NCBI GenBank assembly: GCA_015680685.1
Contig: MNCI01009596.1
Coordinates: forward strand, 3,865-65,864
Direction: 5' to 3'
Source: Gnetum montanum
Taxonomy: Eukaryota; Streptophyta; Gnetopsida; Gnetales; Gnetaceae
Length of the DNA stretch: 62,000 nucleotides
The notes beneath the pieces were generated by a model. It saw nothing but the letters and a program-made list of their open reading frames with translations. It did not search any database and was not told the origin of the DNA. Shown piece after piece: positions 21,220-32,935 of this stretch; position 1 is the first letter of the stretch, and each line of letters starts with the position of its first letter. The position numbers and the translations under genes are program-made.

Positions 21220-23230
21220 TACCCCCATGACTGAATAAAAACTCGTCCTCGAGCTCGTTACAAAATATTAGGTAGGTATGGGATTATTGAACTGAATGGA
21301 ACTAATGGTGAATGGGATGACATGTGAACAGATCATCATTACAAAACATGACAAAACTAGTGTTCATGACAACAAGAGTGAACACTATATACAATTGACA
21401 TCCAGTCTTATTTGGAAGCTAAGAGAGAAGAGAGAAGAGAGAGAGAAAAGAAGAAGTTTGTTGCTGCCAACACTGAGATTGCATCTTTTGTTGTCTATCC
21501 ATAAGCGCACCATCAATCTCCTTCTTTGCATAACTACTTCAACACAGCTCCATTACAAGTGTTCCCTCCAAATCCAATCCATTGTTGTATGATTGCCATC
21601 TGCACACACAACACAGTCTGATATTAGCAAAGATAAATGAATCATAATGCAATTAATACCTTACTTCGGTGTAAGGTCCATTGGTTGAGTTGTGGTATGG
21701 CTAATACAGGTCTGGAGATATAATATTGGTGCCTACCCGAGGTGTAGGGGTTTAGAGAAAATTGAAAAAATTGGGCCAGGACCCCCATGATTGAGAGCGA
21801 ACCTTCGGTAGTGAGAGAATGGAGAAAAAGAAAAGAAACAAGAGAGATGGAGAAAAAGAAACAACTGTAACGCCGATGAAATGGATGCCAGAGATGGAAA
21901 TGAACAAAATAAAAAATTAATTGTGAAAATGTTTAAGGAAAATAAATTAACTGATACACCAAATAGGAATGCCAATGGGTCCTCCCCAAAGCAGGCTCAT
22001 GCCCTTAATGCCCTGACGAACCCACATTCAAAGAGTCCGTAGGCTCTAGAAATGTCATTTGGAAACAAAAGTTAAATTCTTAACCACAAGAATTTACCAA
22101 AAAGAAAACAATGCATCAACCAAAATATACACTATTGATACAACCGGCAATGAGGTGAACAATGGAGGAAGAACGATGAAAAGAAGAGAATGGAATGGAA
22201 TCTCAAGAACAAGGTGATGTACAGCCCCTTGTGTATTTAATGATTAATGTGACTTGGTAGATCTCATTCCAAATATGGCCTCAAACAAACCACATCCAGT
22301 GACTTCGCATTAATACATTTGGCCCATCCATCCACTTGAAGTAACAAGAATTCCTTCACCAAAGAGCCACCACCATTCTGACGAAATAAAAGAGGAGAAG
22401 GTAGGGAGCGAGAAGGGCCTTAATTAGACGGAACATTTTTATTTTAGTTCCATAACCAGTGCTTGTAGCCCAAATGATTATTTTTTCTAAGGGGTGTGTT
22501 TTGAATTCTTACTTTTTTTCTTTTTTTCTTTTTTTCTTTTTTTGCGTGAGAACCACACCATGCAAAGACTTATTATTATTATTTTTTTCTCAGCTTCCCG
22601 ATAATGTGGCAACGTCGGAATGGTAAGAAAACTCAAGAATAAAACATCCAAGCACCCAAGAGAATGGCTAGCACAAGTGCATCAAATCTCCTTGAAGTCA
22701 CACCCTTTCTAATCCTTGAGTCCTTCCTTAGTTTGAGAAATACCTAATCATCGATTCGTTGATAGTTCTTATTACTGAGAAATGGACTGTATAGTTCCAA
22801 GCCAAGAGAGACCAGAGAAATGTATGGATGTATGGATGAAGTGGACTCATTTCTTGCTATATCAAAAGAACCATACCTTAATATCAGCATCATAACTTAA
22901 AGGTAAAAACCAAACATTAGCAATCAAGAGAATATAGTTCATACCATCATCGGAGCACTTATTAAGTGACAAACTTAACAAAATGGATAACACACACACA
23001 CACACACAAATAAAATAGAAAATATGAATGATGTTGTGAAACGAAAACAATAAAAGTTAAAGAAAGTGTAAAACAAAAATGTGTAAAACAAAAACTTAAA
23101 AAGAAACTGAGGGCTGCAATTGATTAGCACAGGTGGCCATCTCCCCCATGACTGAATTGAAAGGCAGAGATCCAAAATAATGAGTGCTTATTTGAATTTT
23201 TTAGAAGTGTCCAACTTCTCCCAATTCATG
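21220..23230 (-). other. 3' non-coding region of element 2
   Basis: Counterpart of 14711-16641 in reverse orientation: CA microsatellite at 22991-23008, 'gaagggcctta' segment near 22410, and conserved block at 21976-21998. No coding frame of note. Short frames here are incidental. Confidence 0.8.
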
Positions 23231-23359
23231 TTTTTAGATTAAGGGTTGGAAGTTGGTGACACTCATACTCCAATGTATCTATGCTTTCATTGTGGTTGCA
23301 AGTCATTCCCCCAATTAGTTCCATGCATGTTGGTGAGCTATCAACCACTACGTGTTTTC

Positions 23360-23944
23360 TTATTGTGTGGTTGCTACATACAAGCACCTTTGTATCTGAG
23401 TTTCCTGGGCACACCGGTTGCATACAGGAAATGCTGAGCACTCTTGTACGTCATCGCCCTCTGTATCACTGTATGTGATGCATGGAACTTTCTTCTTCTC
23501 GATCTTTTCATAAGAGTTTTTCTTAGATATTTTGAGGGAAAGATCACGAATTCCTAGGCATGCGTTTATGGTACTTAGCCATGCCCTCCCCATTATAATT
23601 GGGAAATCCCCTTTATTATTATTAACTTCTATCACTAGGAAATCAGTTGGGTATGACCAACCACACGCAGTGGTAACAATGTCCTCCACAAGTCCCAAGG
23701 GAACAGTGATGGACTGGTCAGCCAGCTCTAATTGAATATTGCTCTTCTTTAGTGGAGGCAGGTTCCAGGCTTTATACATTTCTTGAGATATTAAGTTGAC
23801 TCTGAAAACTGAGTTAAGAAGAGCCTTACATGGTTCATTCCCAATGACTTGGAGGTAGATTAGGGGACTTCCAGGATCAAAGAATTTCTTGGGAAGGTGG
23901 CCCACCTTTATCCAATCAATGACAATATGTGTTAACATAACCAT
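23360..23944 (-). pseudogene. Aspartic protease of element 2 (active site lost)
   Basis: An open frame of 194 codons begins LTHIVIDWIKVGHLPKK and contains SPLIYLQVIGNEPCKALL followed by N-S-V-F in place of the D-S-G-S active-site stretch. RVNLISQEMY and the VPLGLVEDIV and GDFPIIMGRAWLS segments follow. It belongs to the retropepsin-like family of plant gypsy elements and is normally needed to cleave Gag. The catalytic Asp is replaced by Asn and the Gly is also lost, so this protein would be inactive. The frame is otherwise open, which implies either fairly recent loss or supply in trans. Confidence 0.88.
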
Positions 23945-23956
23945 GTGCGTTGAGCT

Positions 23957-26467
23957 CTATTGTTGGTTTGAAGGGAGCTCCGAAGCCTTACTTGATGGAG
24001 GAGTGGTCATAGACTCAACAGCTTGTGGTTGTGAGAGCTTGTTTGGACTGTTGGTTCTAAAGAAAGGTCTTCTCTTTGTACGGTTGTTAGAACCAGCAGT
24101 GGGTTGAAGGGTTACATCTCTCATAGCATTACGTTGCTGTAATTGAGTGGGGAGCTCCCCTTGCATCATTGGAGTGGGTGGTAGTGGAACTATCGGCATA
24201 AGAGATGTGGATGGATTCGAAGGATGGTATGCATGTGGAGTGTCTCTTCCAGGAGAGGGAGTCTTAAAATACTCCCAAACTTGGTAGTGCCATTGTGGGG
24301 TCATGTGACTGACAGAGTCACTTGGAGAAACCAGTTGTTGCACGTAATAGCCATATGGATCTAGTTGTCGGTAAGGGTATTGTTGCCTAGGCGGTGGCAT
24401 CCCCCATGACTGTGGGTATTGCCACTGCTGGTGTTGCTTGATAGGTTGTGGCAGAGTTCCACTTGGATAATACGTTAAGGGTTGGTGGAACTGCCTTGGG
24501 TTACCCTGGGAATAAGGTAACCTTCGAGGTGCTTGCCATTTGTTAAGTCTTGGGTTGAGTGCATACACCCCAGACTCTTGCAGATGTGAGATTATTGGGC
24601 AACATCCCTTAGGATGGTCATACTAGCATATTTCACATCCACTGTCATCGTTCATATTGGAATCCACAACCTCATCAGTGATAGTCATTTTTCCTTTACC
24701 CTTGTTATGTGCATGATCTGAATCTCTCCTCTTTTTCTTATCATGGTCACTACTTCGCTCCTTAGACTCCTCTACAATTTTAAAAATAGTTTCAAATCTA
24801 CTATCTAAGGAGTCCCACATTTGATCTACCTTAGCTGACACTTTGGCTATTAGCTTTTGAAGCGGCAAGGTTTTTCTATTCACCAACTCCTTGAGTGGTG
24901 ACTCATCTTCTTCCTCACAAAATCTTACTCCCCTCTTTCGGAGGGAAGGATCACGGTTATACTCTTTCACGCTTTCTCTTTTCCATAGCTCTTCTTCTTC
25001 CTTAGCTACTTGCTCCAAAAATCTATGAACTTCATGGGACCTAAGTTCAGATAATCTCCCTTGGGCATATGTTCCAAGGGTTCTCCTAGTTTCATGTCTT
25101 AGCCCATCTACGAGGTGGAAGAGTTGATCCCGTTGTGCGTAACCATGGACCAGGCAATGATGTAATAGTGCATAATATCGGCCCATGGCAGCATCCAAGG
25201 GTTCGTGATTACCCTTTTTCCATCCTTGGATCTGCTTACGCAAGTTGGACACTCGAGAGTATGTCTGATATTTATCATTAAATAGTTCTAGCATCGTACT
25301 CCACCTACGAATGGATTCTGGTTCTAAGGACCAGTACCAACTTTCAGCTTCTTTTATGAGTGTCCTAGGTAATAACTTTAACTTCTACCACTCGTTCCCA
25401 ATATTTTGCAAGGCATAGGCATCGTGAAATGCCTGTAGATGATTCTGCGGATCAACGTTGTATCCCCCTTCAAATCGTGGGATATTATTCATGTCTATTC
25501 TCTTGATCCGGCTATCTTTTTGGTGCCTTGTAGGTATTCTCACTGCCTTCGTAATATCTAACATACTCCAAGTGGCAAGTAGGGGTTCTTCGTTGTCCTT
25601 CCTCTTATGGTGTCTATGATGCCTACGCAGTTCCCTACTTTCCCTTCTTTCATACCTTGACTCTCTAAAATTCCCTTGTCCTCACTCTTGACTCTCTCGT
25701 CGAGGGTTCTCATTATGCTCACCCTTATCCTCATAGTTTTGTTCCTTGTGACTGCATCCTAATGTGGAAGGAGAGGGTGAATGATGCGATGAAGGTGAAG
25801 AAGAAGGAAAACCATTGCCATGATGATGTTTCTTACCTTCTCTTCGGTGGTTACGGCCCCGATCATGATGACGATCTGAATGCCCATCCATGTCATATGT
25901 TTGTGTTCCCTCATTGAACACTTGATGTTCATGGGGATCAGAAGCTGGGTTGTGAATCGTGGAGTGTAGGTTCTGATACCCCACCTCCTCACCATTGTTA
26001 GAAGGGGAAACATCATTTGATGGAGAACCTGTTATAATTGGTTCACCATCTCCAATTTCTCTTAGGACGTGCAAGACCCCTTTGCCCTTCAACGATGTAT
26101 GGTAGCTCTCCTACCGTGAGTCCCTTAAACGTTGCGCCGTTGTGGGATGGTAATCCCTTCTGTCATAATCACATGCAACGTATTCAGCATATAGCTACAT
26201 CATGCCTATCTGTGCAAGAGCACAAAGGAGCATGTTGGGGACTGCATGATCTGGGGGTAACACTATGTTACCTTGCAAGTCTCGCCAATGCAGTTGTTCA
26301 TCCTGATGGAGGATAAAGGTAAAATCGGGTATATACTCATCATGATGAGTATATACCACCTGATACTATTGAGGAACTAGCGGTTCTTGGTTATGTATGT
26401 TGTTTCGCCAACTGTCTCTTGTGTGATCCCTAGGTGGTGAAGTTCTTTTATGAGAAGAAGATGACAT
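23957..26467 (-). pseudogene. gag of element 2 (few stops)
   Basis: It starts at ATG 26467 (MSSSSHKRTSPPRDHTRDSW), 127 bases after the primer site. Long open parts lie at 25682-26092, 24623-25294 and 23957-24568, all in one frame with the protease and separated by single stops. An example is TAG near 24625, after GCEIC. The middle part has the gag core: NVDPQNHLQAFHDAYALQ, ESWYWSLEPESIRRW, and the GYAQRDQLFHLVDGLRHET region. A Lys/Arg/Glu-rich linker and a Pro/Gln/Tyr-rich tail follow. No CCHC zinc knuckle was evident. This is the best-preserved gag of the family in the window. Confidence 0.88.
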
Positions 26468-26593
26468 TGTTATCTTGTCGGTGTGCTATTGACCATTGTT
26501 TAAATTTTCTTCTAATTAACCCTAAGGGTTTGTTTAAGCTTCCCACTGATATGGATGATTTTCTATGTTCTACTTAGCGCACAAACAACTTAG

Positions 26594-26611
26594 TCCCTGG
26601 AAACGGTGCCA
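26594..26611 (-). other. Primer-binding site of element 2
   Basis: Minus strand TGGCACCGTTTCCAGGGA, one base after the LTR end at 26613. It is a variant of the Athila-type site. Confidence 0.85.
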
Positions 26612-26612
26612 A

Positions 26613-27343
26613 TGATGAGTAGCGAGGTACCCCTACATTCAACCATACGAATACGAGCGTTACACATGCAATCTGGTTGAACTCTATAGACTAAGTGCCT
26701 ACACGCCTTATGGAACACCTAAGGTTAATCAATCATTGTCCTCCCAAGCTTACTTGTATTTTTCACGGTTGTATGGTTAAGTAAGCTTGAGGCATGTGAT
26801 TTTTATATCTTTTATGTTTTTATCGCCTATGCTAAGAGGGAAAAGGGTGAACAGAGTAAGTAACTAACTTACACTAACTAAGCTTTAATTATCCTAGCAT
26901 CAGTATCTGCTCCCACTTGTCGTTCACACCCTAAACTAATGCAATGCTACTAGGGTTACCAAATGCTATTCGTTACTAGGATTACCAAGCGTAACACACT
27001 TGCTCGAAGCGGTTGTACTGAATGCACTTAACTATGAGAGTTGAGGGTTGAGAGATATTAAGTCCTTAAGAAAGCATTTAAAAATTTAACAATAATTAAA
27101 GTCCTACTTAGCTTAATCCATATGTTGCAAGGTTTATCCAAAAGTTCATCTTTATTGCTGTACACAATTATGTGCTCAGGTACAGAATTGCTCGAATAAC
27201 AATCCGTTCACTTTGGGACTCCTACTGCGGGCACATGGAAATTATTCTAACTCTGGAATGGAAAAATGGCAAGAGTTTGGCTAAGGTCTAGATCTAGATG
27301 GAGAAACAAGGGAGAGTCGCCTCTTATTTATAGAATTGGCTCT
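26613..27343 (-). repeat. 5' LTR of element 2 (U3 truncated)
   Basis: It runs from CTACTCATCA at 26613 up through the TATA box (minus strand CTATAAATAAGAGG near 27326-27339). Homology to the 3' LTR ends there. Beyond lies a rearranged stretch repeating 'ggctaaggtctagatctag' (27278 and about 27389), so the GATATC-rich U3 start is missing. Confidence 0.88.
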
Positions 27344-27379
27344 TAGATGGAGAGCCACCTCTTATTTGAGTCTGGCTAA

Positions 27380-28650
27380 GGTCTAGATCTAGATATAGTA
27401 TGGACGTTTCCTACCATATAACTGCATCAACACCACTCCTAAGGCATAATTTGATGCATCCATCATGATATGAAATGGCCTAAACCAATCAAGTGCTTGT
27501 AGAATTGAAGTTTCTAGAAGTTTCTGTTTCAGCTGCTGGAATGCTTTCTCATATTCTATAGTCTAGACAAAGGAAGCATCTTTCTTTGTTAGCTCCACCA
27601 ACAGTTTTGTGATTTTAGAGACATTCTCTATGAATTGTTGGTAGTAGCTAGTATGTCTAAGAAATGACCAAACATCTTTAACTATTTCTGGCTAGCGGGT
27701 TATTCCTTAAATGACCCTTATTTTCTTAGGATCTACCTTAATTCCTACTTTTTATATTCTATGCCCCAATACAATGTCCTCTTAGATCATTAAGTGACTT
27801 TTCTTCTAATTGAGCTATAAGTTGGTTTCAACACATCATTTCAACACTTGCTCAAGGTGGTCTAAGGCTTGCTCAAATGTAACTCCATAAGTGGAGAAGT
27901 CATCCATGAAGACTTCCATACCACTGTAGCTTTGCTGTTGAAAAATGCTCAAAACCAAGTGTTGGAATGTAGCAAGAGCATTGCATAGACCAACTAGCAT
28001 CTTGCAATATTCAAAAGTTCCCCATGGACTCATGAATGTTTTCTTTGCTTAGTCTTCTAGTGTAATTGGAATTTTTTTATAGTAACTATAACCATCAAGA
28101 AAGTTGTAGTAGTAATGCCCAGATATTGTGTCAAGCACCTAGTCAACAAATGGCAACAGAAAATGATCTTTGAATTTTTCCATATTCAGTAGCCGAAAGT
28201 TGATGCAGAATCACCACTTGCCACCTTTCTTTGACACAATTATGAGTGGACTAACCCACTCACTATCTATAATGGGATAGATGAACCCACCTTGAGTAGT
28301 TGTTTGATTTCTTTCTTGATGATATACTTTAGTTTGGGGTTCAATTACCATTGTGGCTATCTTTTTGGCTTCATGGCTAGATTAGTGTAGATGCGATGCT
28401 GGAATATCCTAGGATCAATCCCTATGAGTTCAAGATATGAACAAGCAAAAGCTACTGACCATTTTTCAACTACTTTCAATAACATCTTTTTCTACTCTAG
28501 AGTAAAATCTGCATTGATTATAACTAACTTCCCATTTTTCAAAAACACATATTCCATTTTAGTCAGTAGCATTTTCAATTCAAGGGGCTCTTATTTAAAC
28601 TTTTTAGGAATTTTCAACTCTTCCTAGTGAGTATCATCACTTGTATCACC
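27380..28650 (-). pseudogene. Reverse transcriptase and RNase H region of element 3
   Basis: Minus-strand reading at 27836-28033 gives MSPWGTFEYCKMLVGLCNAL, then ATFQHLVLSIFQ and EVFMDDFSTYG. These are the gypsy reverse transcriptase palm motifs with the M-D-D catalytic pair intact. Downstream, about 27430-27520 encodes PFHIMMDASNYALGVVL, the start of gypsy RNase H. Further upstream parts are broken by stops. The polymerase would copy element RNA into DNA. In other plant gypsy elements integrase follows, but here the sequence breaks off at the element 2 junction before it. Confidence 0.88.
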
Positions 28651-28855
28651 AAAGATTTGGTGATGAACTTTCTCGTTCATGCTAATGACATATGCACATG
28701 TCAAGCTCTTAATTGGTTTCATGTAAAGTGTGCTACTTTCAAAATCAATGGTCAACCATTGGGTGCCCTCCTATTTTGTGGTTGTTGCATATAGACACCA
28801 TTGAATTTATGCTTCTAGTGCACACTGCTTACATGCAAAGATAGATGCTTACCTT

Positions 28856-29523
28856 ATGACCCAAAGTTTCCACACACAATTGCACCTTGTATCATTGTAC
28901 ATGATGCATGGAACTCTCTTCTTCTTGATCTTTCCAAATGCATTTTCTTTAGATATTTCTAGGGAAAGATCTCTTATGCCCATCCTTGCATCAATGGTGC
29001 TCAGCTATGCCCTTCCCATGATGATTGGAAAATTCCATTTGCATTTTTTCACTTTGATTACTAGAAAATCAAAAAGATAAGACCACCCACAGATAGTGGG
29101 CACAATGTCGTCCACTAGTTCCAATGGAACAGTGATGGACTAGTCTACCAATTCTAATGTTATGTTACTCTTCTTGAGAGGAGGCAGGTTCTAGGTAGTG
29201 TACATCTCATGGGAAATTAAATTAATACCAGAACCTGAATCAAGAAGAACCTTGCATGGTTCATTCCCAGCAATCTGCAAATAAATTAGAGGACTTCCAG
29301 GATCAGCTAATTTCCTCAAAAGGTTTCCAGCACGAATCCAATCAAATACAATATGAGTAAACATGACGGTATGAATCCTAGGTATATTTTTGTTTAAAGG
29401 GAACTTGAAGGTATTTAGTACAAAGAAAGATGCAAGAGCAGGGTTTTCAACCATGGGTATATGTAAGGGCTTAGGTGGAATACGGGGTGGAAAGAAATGT
29501 CTTTTATTTGATCGAGTATTCAA
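28856..29523 (-). pseudogene. Aspartic protease of element 3 (D-S-G motif kept)
   Basis: The open part 29191-29523 contains FDWIRAGNLLRKLADPGSPL and then the canonical LLDSGSGINLISHEMY. Homology continues to about 28860, through segments matching the LVEDIV and IIMGRAWL parts of the sister proteases, with stops. It is the only protease in the window with an uninterrupted D-S-G active-site triad, and the only one followed by reverse transcriptase. The full frame is nevertheless broken. Confidence 0.85.
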
Positions 29524-29559
29524 CCCATCCGATTAATGAACTGATTGTAGATTAACAGC

Positions 29560-31914
29560 CCTTGTAGCATTGCGTTGTTATGGTTGAGCTCGTAATTCAC
29601 CCTACATAGGTGGAGTAGGTGGTAGCTATGTGACTAGAGAAGGAGCATGTGCAGGGACAGGAGGAGGATAAGGGTAAGAGGTGGTGTCCCTTCTCTCATG
29701 TGAAGAATGTGTTCGATAATAATCAAAAGGGTGGTAGTAAGGTTGGAAAGTAGAGACGTGACTAGAGGAGTCACATGGAGACAATGGTTACTGAACATAG
29801 TAACCATATGGATCAGGCTATCGGTAAGGGTATTGCTACCTTGGTGGTGCCAGCACCCATGATTGTGGTTACTACCACTATTGATACTACTCATATGGTT
29901 GCAATGGATCTCCACTTGGATAATATTGCTATTGTTAATGAAACTGCCTAAAATTACTTTGAGGATAAGGTAATCTTCTAAATGTTTACCTCTGTGTAAG
30001 TTGTGGATTTAAGGCATACACCCCAAACTCTTGTAAGTGTGACATGATGGGGAAACATCCCTTAGGATGTTCATACTGATAGACGTCACATCCATGATCA
30101 TCATTTGAGTCACTATCTACAACTTCTTCTATTGTAGCAATCTTGCCCTTACCTTTGTGATAGGCACATTCATCTTCTTTGCGCCTCTTATGCTCATGAT
30201 CACTACCTTGTTCTTTGGACCCTTTAGCAATTTTGAGGATAACTTGAAATCTGCTATCCATGAAGTCTCATAACTGATCAACCTTGGGTGTAAGTTTAGA
30301 CTAAAATTTCTAGAGTGGTAAGGTTTTCTTATTCATCCCCTCATCAAGTACAAACTTTTCCTCCTTGTCATAGAATTGAACCTCCCTCTTACAAATGGAA
30401 GGACCACGGTTGTAGTCTTTTGCACTTTCTCTTTTTCTTAATTTTCCCTCCTCTTTAGCTACCTACTTTATTAATCTTTGTATCTAATGAGCATTTAATT
30501 TTGATAATTGCTCCTAGGCATAGACACCAAAGGTTCTCCTTGTTTCTAATCTAAGCCCATCTACAATGTGGTGAAGTTGATCTAGTTGAGAATAATCATG
30601 GCCAGGACATTTGTTCATTAAGGAATAGTATCAGCTGATGGTGGCATCCAAGGATTCATGTGTTCCTTATTTCCCTCCTTAGATTTTCCTTCTCAAGTTG
30701 GACACTCTAGAGTATGTTTGATATTTATCATTGAACAACTCAAGCATAGTACTCCATCACCTGATAAATTCTAACTCTAAGGACTGGTACTAGTTCTTTG
30801 CTTCTTTGATGAGTGTCCTAGGGAACAACTTAAGTTTTTGCCACTCATTCTCTATGTTTTGTAAGGCACATGCATCTTGGAAAGCTTGGAGATGGTTCTA
30901 CAGATTAGAGTTGTATCCTCCTTTAAATCAAGAAATATTGTTCATGTCTAACCTTTTAATCTAGCTATCCTTCACATGCCTTGTTGGAATTCTTACTGCC
31001 TTTACGATATTAAGCATACTTCAAGTAGAAAGCAAAGGCTCATTAAGGCCTTGATCATGGTGCCTATGATGCCCTCTACTACCCCTTCATTTATGGTGAT
31101 GTGCCTCTCTTGAATGTCTACACCCTTGATCTTGCCTTTCCCGATGGTCATTTTGATCATTTCAATCATTTTGGTCTTGTTAGTTATTTTGGTCACCTCC
31201 ATCATGGTCTCGCCTTCTGCAGTCACAGTTAGAGCCAGATGATGATGATGATGACAATGAAGGGGAATAGGAAGGAGAACCAACACCATCATGATGCATG
31301 CTTCCACCTCTTCGATGATAATGACCACGATCATGATTTTCCTTTTTGTCTACATTCCCACATTGACTTGCCCCTCTTGATCCTTCTTTGTCATTGGATC
31401 CATTTTTACCAAAACTAGGATTGTGAAGTATGGACTATAAGTTTTGGTTTTAACCTCCTTCACCGAGTCAAAAAGAGAAGTTTCATTGAATGAAAACCCC
31501 CCCAAACAAGGGTTCTCCACTAGCTTGTTGGTATAACAAGAATGGAAAATCATTAAATCTTTTTTCCTTCAAAGATTAATAGTGCTATTCTAGCTATCGA
31601 TCTTGTAAATGTTATGCCTCAGTGGGATGATAATCCCTGGCATCAATATCTTACATAACATACTCAGCATGACATTCCAGAAGACCATATCCTATAAGCA
31701 TTTGGTGGAGCATTGCAAGAACAAATCGATTGGACAACAACACAATGTTGCCCTCCATGTTGTGCCACCGTAGCTATTCATCCTAGTGCAAGATGAAGGC
31801 AAAGTTTGGTACATACTCATCAGGATGAGCATATACTATTCAATACTATTAAGGCACTAGCTGATAAACTTTATTAGACTTGGGTAGAGAATCACTCCTA
31901 TGAGAAGATAACAT
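29560..31914 (-). pseudogene. gag of element 3 (heavily mutated)
   Basis: Starts near ATG 31914 (MLSSHRSDSLPKSNK). Recognisable pieces are a His- and Asp-rich stretch around 31000-31334, the GDIT-type core around 30620-30900 by comparison with element 2, and VYALNPQLTQR at about 30000. The C-terminal QYPYR and DPYGYYVQ segments follow. Several stops and frame shifts occur throughout. A TAG occupies the position shared with other copies (29878-29880). Confidence 0.8.
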
Positions 31915-32054
31915 TTTTTATTAGATCAGATAAAATACAATGTGCTTCTAAATATTATTGTAGTAATCTTAAAACATGATGTGACTCTAAGGTTCATTCC
32001 AACAATTTAAATACTTTCACTAGGTCCTAGATAGCACACGAAAAAACCAAAAGG

Positions 32055-32072
32055 TCCCTGAAAATGGCACCA
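32055..32072 (-). other. Primer-binding site of element 3
   Basis: Minus strand TGGTGCCATTTTCAGGGA, one base after the LTR end at 32074. Confidence 0.82.
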
Positions 32073-32073
32073 A

Positions 32074-32930
32074 TGATGAGAGACGAGGTATCCCTATGCC
32101 CAACCATATGAATCACTAAGGTGTTACGCACAATCCACTTGAATTCCATTGACCTATAGTTCTCTAGTACACTAGCTCTTCTAGGAAGTGAAATGGGTGT
32201 TGAGAACATTCGTTGTCTTCCCTACTACACTTGTGAGACTCAAGGGTATGATTTAAGTGTTATTGAGATATATGTTTTTTCTTATTTTATATTTTATAAA
32301 TTTGATCGCCTGCAACAAGAATGAAGAGTAGAGTAATTTAAAATATAATTCATTATTGCCTATCTAGCCTAACATAAGTAACCATCGCACTTTCTTGAAC
32401 ACATATAGCGTTGCTGGACTACCAAACATTAAGCGTTGCTAGGTTACCAAGTACTATATGTATGCTCAAAGTGGTCATGCTTGTGTTCATTAACTGTTGG
32501 AAATAAATTACTTAATTAAAATGCATTAAAGTAAAAATCATGAAAGTAAAGTGCATTAAAGAAAATATCAATCTATTCTCAATGCTGCAAGTATTGTCAA
32601 AAGAGTTTGTTTTATTCCCATCACACTATCGTGCTCAAGTACATTAGTGCTTGAAAAAACAACCGTACATACTTAAACTCCTTTTGCAAACACTCAAAAA
32701 ATATTCTAACTCTAAGGAAAATAAACTACAAGAGCTTCGCTACTCTGACTAAAAAATAACATGAAAAATTGACTCAAAACAGGAGCCCAGGCACTATATT
32801 TATAGGCCAGCGTATATACCCCGATGTTAGATACCAACGTTGCATCTAGACCTCGACATCACATACCTAATGTCGTAGCCCCAATGTCGCGTACCCAACA
32901 TCGGAGCACAAGAAAAAATTCTTTTCATCA
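32074..32930 (-). repeat. 5' LTR of element 3
   Basis: 857 bp from TGATGAGAGACG to TTTTCATCA on the plus strand. A TATA box (minus TATAAATATAG) lies near 32800. U3 (32810-32910) has CATCG, CGACATT and CAACGTTG repeats, the diverged equivalent of the GATATC repeats in other copies. Confidence 0.9.
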
Positions 32931-32935
32931 ACAAT

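Larger units (their letters stand above)
20432..27343 (-). mobile_element. Element 2: Gag-protease LTR retrotransposon inserted in element 3's 3' LTR
   Basis: In minus-strand order: 5' LTR (truncated), primer-binding site (26594-26611), gag, protease, 2.1-kb non-coding tract, polypurine tract, 3' LTR. There is no N gap between protease and 3' LTR and no polymerase or integrase reading there, so this copy shows the Gag-protease-only layout directly. The 5' LTR lost its U3 end at about 27343, where the sequence turns into a short scrambled duplication and then element 3 RNase H. The left flank is GTTGC. The right duplicate was lost with the deletion. Confidence 0.88.
20066..32930 (-). mobile_element. 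Element 3: Athila-like element with reverse transcriptase, split by element 2
   Basis: The ends are TGATGAGCGATG at 20066 and CTTTTCATCA at 32930. They are flanked by the perfect duplication ACAAT at 20061-20065 and 32931-32935. In minus-strand order: 5' LTR, primer-binding site, gag, protease, reverse transcriptase and RNase H, then a junction with element 2 at about 27343, and the outer 366 bp of the 3' LTR (20066-20431). Integrase, the distal body and the rest of the 3' LTR are missing at the junction. This is the only element here with polymerase domains. All coding parts contain stops. Confidence 0.88.
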
